Source: Rebecca billardiae RCC1528
Lineage: Eukaryota > Haptophyta
Direction: 5' to 3'
DNA length: 64,000 nucleotides
Assembly (NCBI GenBank): GCA_965240325.2
Contig: OZ251223.1
Coordinates: forward strand, 558,001-622,000
In this document: positions 1-12,346 of the stretch, piece by piece
How positions within the stretch are numbered: the first letter of the stretch is position 1
How the letters are laid out: every line of letters begins with the position of its first letter
Made by a program: the position numbers and the translations under genes
Notes under the pieces: generated by a model
Databases searched by the model: none
What the model was told of the DNA's origin: nothing
The model's input: only the letters and a program-made list of their open reading frames with translations

Positions 1-1659
1 CGCGCGGCGCCACAGCCGCTCAATCGAATCTCGCTGAACCTTCCGGAGACGCCAGCCGATCGGCGAACCGGACTGGGCGAGGTAGTCGTCTGCGCGCGCG
101 AGGGGTCGCGGCGGCGTGGGCCGAGCGCGTGCCGGGCGGGGCGGGTGAGCGCCGGAGCAAGACTGCGCTCGGGCGGCGAGGCGCCTCGCGCCGGCGCGGC
201 GCCCGCGAGGCCGCGCCGCGCGTCGAGCGAGCGCGCGCGCAGCGCGGCAGCATGGGGCGCGCGCGACGCACAGATCTCACGCCGGACGGGCGCCGCGTAC
301 GCCGCGTAGCGCGTGACGACGGTGAGCGGGATGGCGCTGCGCTGGCACGCCTCGTACAGGTACGACGCGGCGCGCATGTCGAATGCCTGCGAGCCGAGTT
401 GTCGCGCAGAGCGCGCGCGGACGCGCCGCGCGGCCGTGCGCACCGCGCGTGCAGTGCGCGCGCACAGCTCAGCACCGCCGGGGATCGGGCGGCGCCCGAG
501 GGCGAGGCAGCAGAGAGCACGCCTGCGCGCGGGCGCGCGCGGGCGCGGGCGCGCGCGGGCGCGGGCGCGCGGGCGAGGCGAGGCGACGCACGTTGTTGTG
601 CGCCGTGTCCGGCACCAGCATCGGCGGGTCGTGCGGGTCGTACGTGGTGGGACTGTCACGGCCGCTCGCGCTCCCGCCCGGCAGCGGCGAGAGGGGCGCC
701 GGCGAGCCGGATGCGGCGCACGGCGTGACGGTGGCGCTCTCGCGGCCGGCGGAGTTGCGCGGGTTGTGCTCGGAGGGGTGGGCGGAGGGGCGGTCGGAGG
801 TCCGACGCGAGCTGTCCGCCATCGACGTCTGCATCACCCCCGCGCCGAACGCCGAGGTGGGCAGCGGGATTCGCCCGCGCGTCGGCGTGGACGCCGGCGT
901 GATCGCAGGCGTCAGCTTCCCCAGCACCTCCTCGCACGCGCTGACCGACTCGAGCGAGACGCCGCCCATCACCACGACGCGCTTGATCCGGTCGATGCAG
1001 AGCACCCCGTTGTCCCGCATGAAGAGCGCCGCGTCCTTGAACGACGAGATGCACAGCAGCGTGATCGACTTGGGCGGCGCGTCGCTCAGCGTGCGGTGCA
1101 GCAGCGCGCGGCCCGGCTCGATGTCGTGCGCGCGCTCCGAGTCGGCGGGCGGCAGGTACGACGCGGTTTCGGAGAAGTGGTCCTTCGCCTTCGGCGCGCC
1201 GCCGTCCGTGCCCGAGCCCACGGGCACGCCCTGCAAGCGCAGCAGGTCGAGCGTGCCGCGCGCGAGCCGCGCGCGCGAGCCGGACGGCTGCAGGTTCGCA
1301 ATCACAGCCTTGACCTCGATGAGCTGCTCGTCGACGAGGAAGCGTGCCATGAGGAGGGCCATCTCGTCGTCGAGGTCCTCGCCAACGTCCGTGATGATCA
1401 CCACGGCCTCGGCCGGCGGGCGCTCCTCCTCCTGCTCCTCGAGCTCGCGCGTGAGCTCGTGGAAGCGCAGGTGGTACGCGCAGAGCGCGCACACGAGCAG
1501 GAGCACGACGCACGCGAGCGCGGTGGCCGCGGCGAACCAGCCGACGCCAGAGATGGGGTCGTCCTCGTCGGTGTCGTCATCATCGTCATCCAACTGCGCC
1601 CACGCGGTGCTCGCGAAGGCGAGCAGCGCGAGGGCGTTAGCTCGTGTGGCGCCCAGCAT
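1..1659 (-). CDS. Inosine-uridine nucleoside hydrolase-like membrane protein, 3' end missing
   Basis: The protein starts with a signal peptide (residues 1-21), then an Asp run, one membrane segment (about 40-63) and a nucleoside-hydrolase fold. The Ca-binding loop reads TDVGEDLDDEMA (about 90-101); VVMGGV and LVPDTAHNN are also family hallmarks. I infer three exons: 592-1659, 281-386 and 1-89. The first intron (387-591) has donor GTGCGT and acceptor GCAG and joins AHNN to AFDMRAA. The second (90-280) has donor GTGAGA and joins APVRH to DYLAQSGSPIG. Both joins restore the usual C-terminal half of the family (PLTVVTRYAAYA, then WRLRKVQRDSIERLWRR). The family hydrolyses the N-glycosidic bond of nucleosides. 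A membrane-anchored lumenal or secreted form is unusual, so substrate and site are inference. The first Asp of the classical DxDxxxDD motif is Ile and the loop is two residues longer. The start at 1659 is chosen because it opens the signal peptide. The 3' end lies outside the window. Confidence 0.8.
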
Positions 1660-2063
1660 GGCTGGGCGACGCCTGCTGTGGCAAAACCCTTTGACTGGCT
1701 TGGGCCCTGCCGACGGCTCACGTACTATTCGAAAAACTATAATAGTACCATCGCGCGCAATCCCTAATAGACAGTAACGGACTTCACATACGTGGTTTTC
1801 TGTTGCTCCGAATGCTATCATACATTAGGCAAACACGTACCCATGCGGGTATGTAAGTTACGCTCGCCTTTTTTTTAAAAAAAATCTGCACTCTACTAAA
1901 GCGCGACTCGCTCGCTCGGGCAAAAGTGCGCGGTCTGGGACGCGTCTGGGACGGAGGAATTTCAGACTTTTTCGGGACTAAGCACCAGATCGACATCTGC
2001 CGCGTGAGGAATCAGAGCGTGGCCAAAGCGTACCCCTGCACAACCACCTTAAAAATTCCCCTA

Positions 2064-2143
2064 CACCACTCCACTGTGGACAGCCCGCCTCCAGAGGGGG
2101 CGGGGGTATGCCATTGCCAACAGCATACAAGCCCAACACTGTG
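2064..2143 (+). repeat. 80-bp interspersed repeat, copy 1
   Basis: It matches 41249-41328 over 80 nt with a single difference by eye, in the same orientation, while flanks on both sides differ. It contains two self-complementary parts: CCCGCC with GGGCGGG, and GTATGC with GCATAC. This could be a short structured RNA-derived repeat or part of a larger mobile element. Confidence 0.75.
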
Positions 2144-2233
2144 CGGGGTGGTCCCAGGTTGAGGTACAAGCAGTGCACGGCCTTGCAATTCAAGATCATC
2201 GAGTTTGACGGAGCCGAGTCGGCAGAATGAGAA

Positions 2234-2258
2234 GGGGCACCCCCTACCAGGGTGCCCC
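2234..2258 (+). other. Hairpin
   Basis: A perfect 8-bp stem, GGGGCACC with GGTGCCCC, around a 9-nt loop. It lies between the 3' end of the DUF229 gene and the nucleoside-hydrolase promoter. No function is assigned. Confidence 0.5.
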
Positions 2259-2565
2259 AGTGTGGGCAGAGGGCCAGCCACTAGCCGATCCCTGCGCGGG
2301 GAAGGGGACTGAGGGGGTCCACTGTCATCGAGCCCAGTAGCTGCGGGCAGGGGTCTGGGCCACTGGCCCTGGCCGAGCGAGGCGCCTAAGGAGTACTAGG
2401 TATTTCACTCGTGCACGGCTATGGATGAGGCAGAGGCGGGGTCATGTCAGACATGATGATGTGCCTACAAATCCCATTTTGGGCAGGAATTCAAAGAGCC
2501 TGGAAAAGCGCAATAAAATACGCCGACGGCGGCAAATCGCCTCATCATCGTGCGGCGAACGTCCG

Positions 2566-4710
2566 CTACTGGACGTCCTCACTCGCAGCCGCGCTCGCGT
2601 TGCGCGTGCCCGGCACATCGGTCGGCGCTGCGCACGGGCACGCGCGTGCGGGCACGCCGGCCTCGCGGCAGCTGCGCCTCGACGGGAGCGGCCGCCACAG
2701 CACGCGGCCACGCATCTGAGCGTCGGCGCCGGGCGCGGACGAATTTCGGAGCGCCACCGACGCGCGTGCCAGCTGCACGAGCGAGGCGTGCACGTCGTAC
2801 GCGCTGACGAGCCGGCCCTCGTTCGCCCGGAGCGCGGCCAGCGCGCTCCCCGGCGCTCGGCCCTCGCGCGCGTCGAGCGCGGCCAGGAGCCCCGCTGGGA
2901 GCACCGCGCGCAGCAGCGGCCGATCCCGCTCCGCGCGGCCGAGCCTCGACCTGTGCACCCAGCTGCCGTCGTCGCCGCCGTGTGCCGAGAGCAGCAGCAG
3001 CGCCGTGTCGTTTCGCAGGCGCGGGCCGAGCCGCGCGATGAGCGAGGCCAACGCGTCGTCGAGCGTGCCCAGGCGCAGCCTGCGGCGCGCGCGGGCGGGT
3101 GTGTGCGCCAGGCGGTCGTGTCGTCAGCAGCCCGACGCCGGCAGGGGCGGGCACGGCGAGGGCGCGCGCGCGGCGCGCGCGGACGCGCGCACTGGAGTGG
3201 ATCCGCGCCCGTGCGGAGGCTGAGGAGAGAGAGCAGCCGCGCGGCCGAGCCGCCCGAGCCGGCCTCGTGGTACGCCTCCAGCTGCCCCTCGGCGAAGCGC
3301 AGCAGCTCGGTGGCGAGCGGCGCGCGCCGGCGCCACCACGCGCCGTCGCGCGCGGCCGCGGCCGCGCCGGGCGCGGGCGCGCGGGCGCTGTTCACGCACT
3401 GCCGCGTCCACGCGTCGGCGTGCGCGGCGGTCGGCGCGCCCGGCGCGCAGAACGCCGCCCAGCCGTTGTGATCGGGCAGCCCGGCCGCCGCGGCCGTCGG
3501 CTGCTGCAGCCCCCACAGAGCCGCCTCCGCCTCCGCCGCCTCATCTCGCCTCAGCAGCTCCGCCAGGGGCGGGCCGTCAGCCGCGGCCGAGCGCGCCGGC
3601 GGGTCGTCCGCTTCGGTCGAGCGCGCCGCGGCGTCCTCAGCGCCGCCGCGCGGCGGCAGTGGCCATCCCGACGCCTCCGCCTCCTCCGGCGAAGGCTCCC
3701 GCTGCACGTCATCCGCGTCGCCGAACGGATCCTGAAGGAGCGCGCGCGCATGCGCGTGCGCGCGCAGCAGCCGTGGCACCAGCCAACTGAGGGCGTTGCC
3801 ATCGCCACCCGCGCCGCCGGCCGAGGGCGCGCGGCTCGGCATGCCGCGGGCGGGCGCGCCGCGCCACGCGCCGCGCGCCGTCGCGCCTCCTCCAGCTGCG
3901 GGGCCCTCGGGCGGCGCCGGCCAATCGCGCGCCAGCTCGGCCGCGTCCGCTCGGAGCCGAGCGCAGCCGTCACTGATCTCCGCGGTGAATGCCGTTACAT
4001 AGCCATTACGCTTGAACGCCTCCCAGAGCAGAGAGCGCCGCACCGCGCCGCGCCGGAGCTCTCGCGACACGCCCGGCGCGCCCGCGCGCCGGAGCGCTCG
4101 CCGCAGCGCGCGCGCGCCCGCCGCGCTCGAGCGCGCGCGCCACTCGTGCTCGAGCGCGCGCGCCGCCCGCGCCAGCGAGACGCCGGCAAGCAACGGCATC
4201 GTCGCGCGCGCCGGCTCGTGAGACGCGCCGACGAACCCGCCGAATGCGAAGCTCAGTGCCTCGGTGGGCGGACCTGACGCGCCGACATCGGAGGGCACAG
4301 GCGGTGGCACGCCACCGCCCTGCGCTCCGCGCGACGGCGGCTGCAGAGCGCGCAGCGCCGCCGCGGCGCGCGGGCACGCGCGATCAAAGTGCGCCGCGGA
4401 CACGCCTTCAAGTAGCAGCAGGAGTACGTGTGGGCGGAGCGCCGGCGGCGTGGCGGCAGCCGAGGCCAGGCGCGGCGGCACGCGCGCAGCCGCTGTCGCT
4501 TCGGCGCGCGACACGGCGTGAGCGCGCAGCACTGGGCGCATGATGAGCTGTGCCGCGGGCGAGGCCGGCTCCTGCCGAGCAGGCTGCGCCGCCGCGGGCC
4601 CAGCACCCGGCAAAGCTGAGGTGCTGTCGCGCGCCGCGCCGCCCTCCGCCGGTCCGGATCCCAGGCGCTCGGCCTGCCTCGACCGCTCGGCCGTGGTCTC
4701 CGAGTCGGCG

Positions 4711-4743
<33 letters not shown>

Positions 4744-5604
4744 GCGTCCGCGTCGGACACGACGTCGGCCGTCGAGCCGAACGGGCGCCAGGGCAGCGGC
4801 GCAGCGAGGGAGCGCCAGTCGAAGCGCGTCGCCGCGCCACCTGTCTCGTTGCGCGTCGGAGTCGGCATGGCCACTGGCGCCGCGCCCAAGTCCGGAGATG
4901 CTTCTCGGAAGTCCGGAGATGCTTCTCGGAAGTCCGGAGATGCGTCTCGGCTGGCGCCGCCGCGCTCGGCTTCAGCTTGGTCCACTGCTGGCTCGGTCGC
5001 AGGATCGGGCCCACGCGCGGCCGCTGGCCCGGCCTCCGCGGCCGCCGACTCGCCCTCCTGCCTCGGTGCTGCGCCGCGCCGCCCCACGGCACCGCCCTCC
5101 GACGGCTGTGGCCCGGCAGTGCCGACGGTAGGCGCAGCGGCGCGGCGCGCGTCCGCGCCGGCATCGCGCCCTGCCTTCAACTTCAACGCCTGGCGGGTCG
5201 CAGGCTGTGGCAGGGCTGACGCCGCTGCCTCGGGTGCGGCGGCTGCAGGCTGCTCCTCGCCGCCGGTCCCGCCGGCTCGAGCCCCGAGCCGCTCCGGCAC
5301 GTCGCGCTCGGAGCTGCCAGCATGGCTGCCGCTGCCAGCATGGCTGCCGCTGCCAGCATGGCTGCCGCTGCCAGCATGGCTGCCGCTGCCAGCATGGCTG
5401 CCGCTGCCAGCATGGCTGCCGGCCTGCTTCAGCTCCGGGCCCGCAGCGCCACCGCCCTGCTGGCCGCCCTCCCCGCCGAGGCCGGCGTCTGCGCCGCCGC
5501 CCTCGGCGGCAGCGGCGACGGCGGCATCGGCGCTGGCTTCATCGGCACCGCTGCTCCCGTCGCCACCGTTGCCAATCCCGTCGCCCGGATCAGCGCTCTC
5601 GCCA

Positions 5605-5640
<36 letters not shown>

Positions 5641-8633
5641 TCGTCCCCGATGGCAATCTCGGACTTGGAGATCGACCTCGACGCAATCTCAGACTCGGAG
5701 ATCGATCCGGACGCGGCGGGTCCGCGAGCACCGTCAGCTGCGTCCGCCTCGGCGGCAGGCGGCAAGCCTGCGAGCAGCGAGCGGCCGGCATGGCGGACCG
5801 CGCCCCCCCAGAGAGGTGTGCGCGGCTGTGCACGGCGCGCGCGCCGCGCGTCACGCATCGCGTCGGCGCGCGCGCGCGTGCGCGCCTCGCGCCGAGCTGT
5901 TGCGCCGCGCCGCGGCGCGCGAGACCCATCTGCTGTGCTGTTGCCGCGCCCAGCGAGCGCACCGCCCGGCCCGCGCGCGCCGGCGGCCGCCGCCCGCCCC
6001 GCAGCCTCCTGCGCTCGAGGCGGCACCGAGCTCGCTCCAGCGGCCGGCGGGCCAGGGTCGCCCCCGGCCGAGGCGACTGCCGGCGCGCCGGCCGCTTGCC
6101 TGGGGTCGGGCACGGGCAGGGCACTGGGCGCCGCCGAGCGCCGGACGCGGCTTGAGCCGTGCGCACCGTCACCGTCACCGCCACCGCTTTGCGCTGAGCG
6201 CTCGCCGGGCGCGGCGGCGGCCCCGACAGGCTCGGCGCGCACGGCGGCAGTGCCCGGCACTCCCGCGGCGTCGACAGCTGCGGCGCGCGGCGCGGTACGT
6301 GCAGGCTTGCCCTCCTCCGCCTCTGCGCCCGCGCGCGCAGCCTCGCCGCCGCTCGCGGCGGGCGTCGGCACCGCCAGCGCCTCGGATGCGCCACCCGCCG
6401 CCCGACGCGGCGCGGGCGGGGCGTCCCCACGGCTCACTGCTGACTCGGCGGCGGCGGGCGCCGCGTCGTGCGCCGGGGAGGGAGAGTTCGGATCAGTGGC
6501 GTCGACAGCCACCGGCGCGGCAGGTGTGCCAGCCGCCTGCGAGCCGGTGTTGCCCTTGGCGGCGGCGGCGACCGCAGGCACCGCCCGGGCCTCCGCTGCC
6601 GCATTGTCGAGCGCGGCGTCGGCCGCCGTACCCGCCGCGGCCCCGGGCGCGGAGGCAGCAGTTGTAGCAGCGGCGGCGGCGACGACCGCAGGCACCACCT
6701 GGCCCTCCGCTGCCGCGTTGGCGAGCGCGGCGTTGGCCGCCGCACCAGCCTCGGCCCCGGGTGCGGATGTAGCAGCGGCGACGGCGGCCCCGGCGGCGTC
6801 AGCGGTGGCCTCGGGAGCGGCCACCGCCAGTGCAGCAGGCGCAGTGGCAGCAGCACTCGCCGCCGCGTCAGCAGCCGCAGGCTCTCGAACACTGGCAGCG
6901 GGCGCGGCAGCGGGCGCGGCGACAGCCGCGGCATCCGGCACAGCAGAGGCATTCGGCTCGGCGGCGGGAGCGGTGTGAGTTGCCTCCGGCGTGCCAGTAG
7001 AAGCGGCCTCGGGCACAGACGCAAAGGTGGAGGCAGCAGCGGCCTCGGGAGCGGCGAGGGCAGCAGCAGCGGTAGTGCTGTCAGCACCAACAGCAGTCCC
7101 GGCCGCAGGCTCCGACGTAGCCACCGCCGCAGGCATCGCGCCCGTGGGACTTGTTCGCGCGGCGGCGGCGGCGGCGGGGTCAGCGAGCGCGGAAGCGGCG
7201 GCCTCGGCTGTCGCGGTGGCGGCGGCCGCCTCGGGTAGAGAGGCGGCGGGGGGAGTAGCTGCGGCCTCGGGAGCGGCGATGGCAGCGGGAGCAGCAGTGG
7301 CAGCAGTGCCGGTCTCCGGCGTGTCGCTGATGGCACCCGCTGGCGCGACGGTGGCAGCAGCAGCGGCAGCCGTGGCAGCGGCTGGCTCAGCCGAGGTAGC
7401 AGCAGCGGCCTCGGGTGCGGCGGCGGCAGCAGCAGGCGTGGCGAGAGTGGCAGCGGCTGGCTCAGCCGAGGCAGCAGCGACTGCCGCTGCAGGAGCAGCA
7501 GCAGCTGCTGCTGGTGCTGGTGCTGCAGGCTCAGGCACATTGGCAGCGGAGGTGGCAGCGGAGGCGGCAGCGGAGGCGGCAGCGGAGGCGGCAGCGGAGG
7601 CGGCAGCGGAGGCGGCAGCGGCGGCCTCAGGCGCAGGGCCAGCCGCAGTGGCGGGAGCGGTGGCCCCGTCAGCCGCGGTGGCAGCGGCGACCCGAGGCGC
7701 AGCGACTGCGCTGGCCTCGGGCGAGGCCACAGCGGCTGCAGTTGGAACGGCGGGAGTCGCGGCGGCGGCAGCCGCGTCGGCAGCCGCGGCTGAGCCGGCG
7801 GAAGCGGCCTTGGCCGCGGCGGTGGCAGCAGCTACCGGCGTGGCGGGGATGGTTGCGCCGCTGACGCCGCCTGTCACCACAGCCCGCCCAGCCTGTGCGC
7901 CATCCCCAAGCCCAGCCTCAGCTCGATGAAGCCCCGCCGCCTGTGTTCTGTCCTCACCGCGCGCCGAGCCGCTCGCAGGCATGCCCGGCCGCTCCGCATC
8001 GGGCGCGCCCGCCGGCCGCGCCGCCTCCGCACCCGCCGCACTCGTCGGCTGTGCCGCGCCCGCGCCGCCCTCCGCCTCCGCGGCCGACAGGGACCCCGAC
8101 GCCTGCCGCTCAGACGCGGCGGGCGCGGTCGTCTGCTGCTCCCCCGCGCGGCGCGCGGCGCTCGCGCCCCGAGCTCCGCGCGCTGAAACCAGCGCACCGC
8201 CCGGCTCCGCGCCGGCAGCCGAGCGCCGCGCGGCCGCGTCGCGCGCGTCCACGCGCGCACGCGCGGCCGCCACGAGGGCGTCGAGCTCTTCCAAGCCGGG
8301 CCGCGGGTCCGCCGAGCCGAGCGGCGTGCGCGGCTCTGCGCCAGCGCCGCTCGCCTCGCCCTGCTGCTGCTGCTGCTGCGCGCGCGGCGCAGGCGGCTCG
8401 CAGAGAACCTCAAAAGCTTCCATCCCCGCCGGTAGGGGAACGGCGAGCACTCGGCGCGCGCCCTCGCCCTCTCGCGGCGGCGCGTCCGCGGCCGCGTGAG
8501 CTGGCGTGCCAGAGGCGCCCAGAGCGACACTCGCCGCCGCCGCCTCGGCCAGCGCCTCCGCACTGGCCCTCGGGCGCGGCGCGCGGCGCGCGGCTTGCGC
8601 GCCCTCGTCCCCTGCCGCCTCGCGCGGCTGTGC

Positions 8634-8677
<44 letters not shown>

Positions 8678-11600
8678 CGGCCGTCGTCGCGCCCGGCTGG
8701 CCGCGCGCCGCGGCTCCCTGCTCCGCGCCGCCGGCCGCAAGCTCGGCCACGGCCACGAGGGCAAACGCCCCGTGCGCGCCGAACGGCGCGTGGCGCGGCC
8801 GGGCGAGCGGGCTGGCCGCGGCCGTGCCGTGGCGAGTGTCGTACCAATGGACCAACGCCTCGTCTGCGTCCGCCAGCCGCGCCGCCGCGCTCGCGCTGGC
8901 TTCGTCCGCCGCGTCGGCATCGGCATAGCCTCCGTCGCCGTCCGCACGGCTGCCCGCTCCGTCGGCGTCGTCGTCCTCGCCCTCGACGCCGGCGTCGGCT
9001 CGGCGCGCCACGCGCCCGCCGTCCGCGCCGCGCCGCCCACCGTCGCCCGCGTGCACGACGGCCGAAGACGTGAGGATCTCATCAAGCGCGGCGCGCGCGC
9101 GTGCAGCGCTTGGGCTCAGGTCGCTGGCGAGGTCGGTTTGGGCCACGAGCGCCGCGCGCGCCGCGGCGGCCGCGAGGCTCGCCCGCCTGCTCGAAGCGCC
9201 GTCCGCGCCTCCCCGCGTCCCGTCCATCTCGTCGTCGTCCTCCTCCTCGCCCTCCCAGTCGGCGCCGCCCGCGCCCGCCGCGCTGAACATCCCGAAGAGC
9301 CCGGCCTCCTCCGCCTCGAGCGCCGTTCGGCCGTCGCCGCCGTCGGGGCCGAATGCGCCGCCGCCGTCCCGCCAGCTCAGCTCGGCGGACCAGTACCCCG
9401 CCGCCGCCTGCTGCTCCAGCCAGCCGCCGCCGCCGCCGCCGCGTGCGCCGAACGCGTGCGCGAGCAGCGCCGACGCGTCGAGCGCGCCCGTCGAGATCTC
9501 GGCGACGAGATCGCGCTCGTCGGCAGAGCGCACCGCGGCGCGCGGGCATGCGCCCACGTCGATGAGCACCGCGCTCGCGTCCGTCGACAGCCAGGCGAAG
9601 GGCGCCGAGCCCGGCGTGGCCGTCGGCGCGGCCGTGCCGCGGTCGGCATCGGCCGAGGCGGCGGCCACGCGCGCTGCCGGCGGCGCGGCGCGCGCCTGCT
9701 CCGAGCTCGCGGGCTCCGCGCCACCGCGAGAGTCGACCTGCACCGCTGAGCCCTCAGGCCCCGGCGCCAGCGGAGCGGGCTCGTGCGCGGCGCGCGACTC
9801 GCACGGCGGCCCAAGCAGCAGCGCGCGCACGCGCTCGGCCGCCACGCCCAGGTCCTCGTCTGTCTGGCCGCCGCCGACGGCGGTCAGGCGCTGTGCGATG
9901 GCTGGTGGTTCGTCAGGCGGTGCCTGCCCTGCCGCTGTCGTCGGCGCGCGGGTGCCGTCGCCGGCGGCAGCGAGCCAGCCGCCGTCCGCGCGCGCCGGCG
10001 GGCGGGCCGACAGCGGCGCGGCCGGCTCGGCGAGGGCGAGGGCGCGCGCCACGGCGCCGCTCGCGTTCGCCGCGCCGGCCAGCACGGCGCACCTCGCGAT
10101 CTGAGCCGTGCGCGCCGCGTGCGCACTCGGAGCGAGCGCACGGCGAAGCGCGTGGGTGGAGTCGACGGCAAGACTGTCGGCGAGCGCGCCCGAGCGCGCG
10201 GGCGCGTGCACGCCGTGGCGGTCGTCCAGCAGCGCGCTGCGCAGCGCGTCGACGAGCGGGCCCAGCTCGGCACGCCACGGCCCGTCGAGCGCGCGCGCGA
10301 GCGCCGAGATCGCGGCGCCGCGCTCCGGCTGTCCACTGCCGTCCGCGTGCAGAGAAGCCTCGAGCAGCTGCGGCCACGGGAGGACTGGCAGGGTGGCGAG
10401 GCCGTCAGCACCGGCGGCGTTGGCGCACGCGCCGCGGATCGGCGCGCTGGGCCGGCCGAGCGGGACCAGCGCAAAGTGCGCCGACGGCTCCCACGCCCGG
10501 AGCGGCGCGAACGGCCGGCCGTTGCCGTGCGCGCGCACGTCAGGTGTGAGCGAGCGCTCGTCGCCTGCCTCCGCCACCCAGCGCGCGTGCGCGGGGAGCG
10601 CGCCGCGGTAGTTGAGGAAGCTGCCTGCGCCGTGCGCCCACACGCCGTGGCCCAGCTCGGCGGCGCGCGCCCCACCGCCCGCGCCCCGCGCGCCGCCGAA
10701 CGACACCAGCCGGAGCAGGTGGCGGCAGCCCAGCTGGCCGCTATCGTCCAGCCTCACCACGTATTCTGCGGGCGCGCCGCCGCGCCACGGCCGGCGGAGG
10801 CTGAGGAGAAGGAGGCTTGCGCGGCGCTCGCGCTCGTCGCTGCCCTCCGCGTCGTCCGCGGCGGCGTCTGGCTCGGCGGGCGGCGCCGCCCCTCGCGCGT
10901 CGCCCTCGCCCTCGCCCTCCTCCTCCTCGTCGTCGCCCTCGGCCGCGCGCACGAACGCGGCCGCGCGCGCGTGCGCCTCCGCCGTGCCGATCGCAGCAGG
11001 CATCACCTCAACAAACCCGCCTGCTGTGCCGACGTAGTCGCGCGCGTCGGCGTCGTCGGTCGGGCCGAGCACGGCGCGGAGGGCAAACCAGCCCGAGAGC
11101 TCGACGGCGGCGCCCTCGCCGCCGCCGCCGCCCGCGCTGCCGCACTCGGCACCGCCGGAGGCGCTGGCGCTCGAGCTGAGCGCCGCGCGCGCCGCCTCGC
11201 GAGCGCGCTGAGGATCGCTGGCGCTTGAGCTGAGCGCCGCGCGCGCCGCCTCACGAGCGCGCTGCGGATCCAGCAGCCATGGAGGCGCGCTGCCTGCGCG
11301 CTCTGCCGGGCCTGCGCGGAGGCCGCCATCGCAGCTACGCATGAGCGCGTCGGCGACGGAGTCGGGGAGCCCAACCACCTCGAAGGCCGCGCTCGGCGGC
11401 TCCTGCCCCGGCGGCTCCGCCGCCACCAGCCACAGCTCACCCGCCGCCGCGCCCGAGCCGGCCGGAGCCGGCGCCGGGATGACGCGGTGCCCGTTGGCGC
11501 CGCACGCGATCGAGACGGTGTGCCCGTGGAGCGCGCGGACGGCGGCGGCGAGCGATGGCTGCGCCCGCTCGTCGCCCACGCCCTCTTCCCGCGGCTGCGC

Positions 11601-12173
11601 GGGCTGCTCCGCCCGATCCGAGGCGCGCGCCCTGAGCTGAGGCTCAGCGGCAGCGGAGGCGTTGGCAGGCAAGGCGGCGGGCAGGCCCGCCACTGCCCGT
11701 GCGAGCGCGGCGAGTCCCAGCACGGGGCGCAGCCCCGTCGCCTCCGAGGGCTGCTCCTCGCGCGCGGGCTGCGGCGGCTCCCCGTCCTCCGCAGCCGGGA
11801 CAGGCTCCTCAGGCAGGGGTATGCGCACCGCGCCTCTCAGCCCGTCTCCGATCTCCCCCTGCGAGGCGTGACCCAGGGGCTCGTCGGCGCGTGCGGCTGG
11901 CTCGGAGGATTCGACGTGCGATACGCTGGCGCTGCGCCATGCCGCGCGCGCGCCGCCGGCCTCGGCCTCGCGCAATGGTGGATATCGGGGCGCCGATGCG
12001 GCGGGCATCGTCACTTGCCGCTGCCCGACTGCCGGAGACGCCTGCTGGGGAGCTTCACGGAACGCGTAGTGACGCGCGACGTCAATGAGCTGATAGAGCG
12101 CGACGACGAGCGCCAGGCTGACGAGCGTGCGCGGCGCGAGCACCCAGGCTAGCAACGTCCGACGCCTGCGCAT
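2566..12173 (-). CDS. Giant type II membrane protein with C-terminal DUF229/sulfatase-like domain
   Basis: About 3164 residues from two exons, 3193-12173 and 2566-3079. The intron (3080-3192, donor GTGCGC, acceptor GCAG) joins ADPLQ to LRLGTLDDALASLI. The N-terminus is basic (MRRRR) with one membrane segment (about residues 8-27), as in Golgi signal-anchor proteins. The middle is low-complexity: acidic runs, a roughly 1.4-kb Ala-rich block (about 6400-7850), Gly runs, six GSHAGS units, three SPDFREA-type units and a DADADA tract. The last 500 or so residues resemble DUF229, an alkaline-phosphatase/sulfatase superfamily family: HVLLLLLEGVSAAHF, TMPLLAGVS, WEAFKRNGYVTAF, LLLLSAHGGDDGS and YDVHASLVQLA. 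Expected metal ligands look altered (LEG for the usual IDS/D, SAHG for SDHG), so it may be a binding protein or pseudo-enzyme. The 8981-nt first exon could hide further introns in its low-complexity part. Confidence 0.75.
5313..5420 (-). repeat. 18-bp tandem repeat inside the DUF229 gene
   Basis: Six near-perfect copies of an 18-bp unit encode (GSHAGS)n on the minus strand. The repeat stays in frame, so copy-number change would alter protein length without a frameshift. Confidence 0.85.
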
Positions 12174-12346
12174 GGCTGGCGCGGACGTCCCGGCAGCCGG
12201 GACTCACGTGATCGAACGCGATGGCGGCTTGACCAAGAGCGCAAATGTCCGGGGACGCGTGCGGGCGCGCGGCGCCGCCATCGTGAGCGCAGAGACTGCC
12301 GTGATCGATCACTGGCTCGCTGCCCGAGCGCGCGGAGTCACGCGCC
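12174..12346. promoter_or_regulatory. Short divergent promoter between DUF229 gene and HYPK
   Basis: Only 173 bp separate the two divergent ATG codons, so both promoters and 5' UTRs must lie here or overlap coding sequence. It contains a palindromic CACGTG (12205-12210) and a small CCCGGCAGCCGGG inverted repeat. No TATA box is evident. The regulatory role is inferred from geometry. Confidence 0.5.

Larger units (their letters stand above)
1660..2565. other. Intergenic region with repeat copy and hairpin
   Basis: No gene was recognised. It carries the promoter side of the nucleoside-hydrolase gene, a T/A-rich palindrome near 1869-1885, the 80-bp repeat at 2064-2143 and a short hairpin at 2234-2258. 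The short ORFs here lack recognisable features. Confidence 0.5.

Noticed and set aside
4540-9749. Long plus-strand open frames (for example 4540-6978 and 8496-9749) opposite the DUF229 gene
   Set aside because: They mirror the Ala/Gly-rich minus-strand gene in very GC-rich DNA, where stops are rare in all frames. They have no recognisable domain and odd Ser/Pro/Arg composition.
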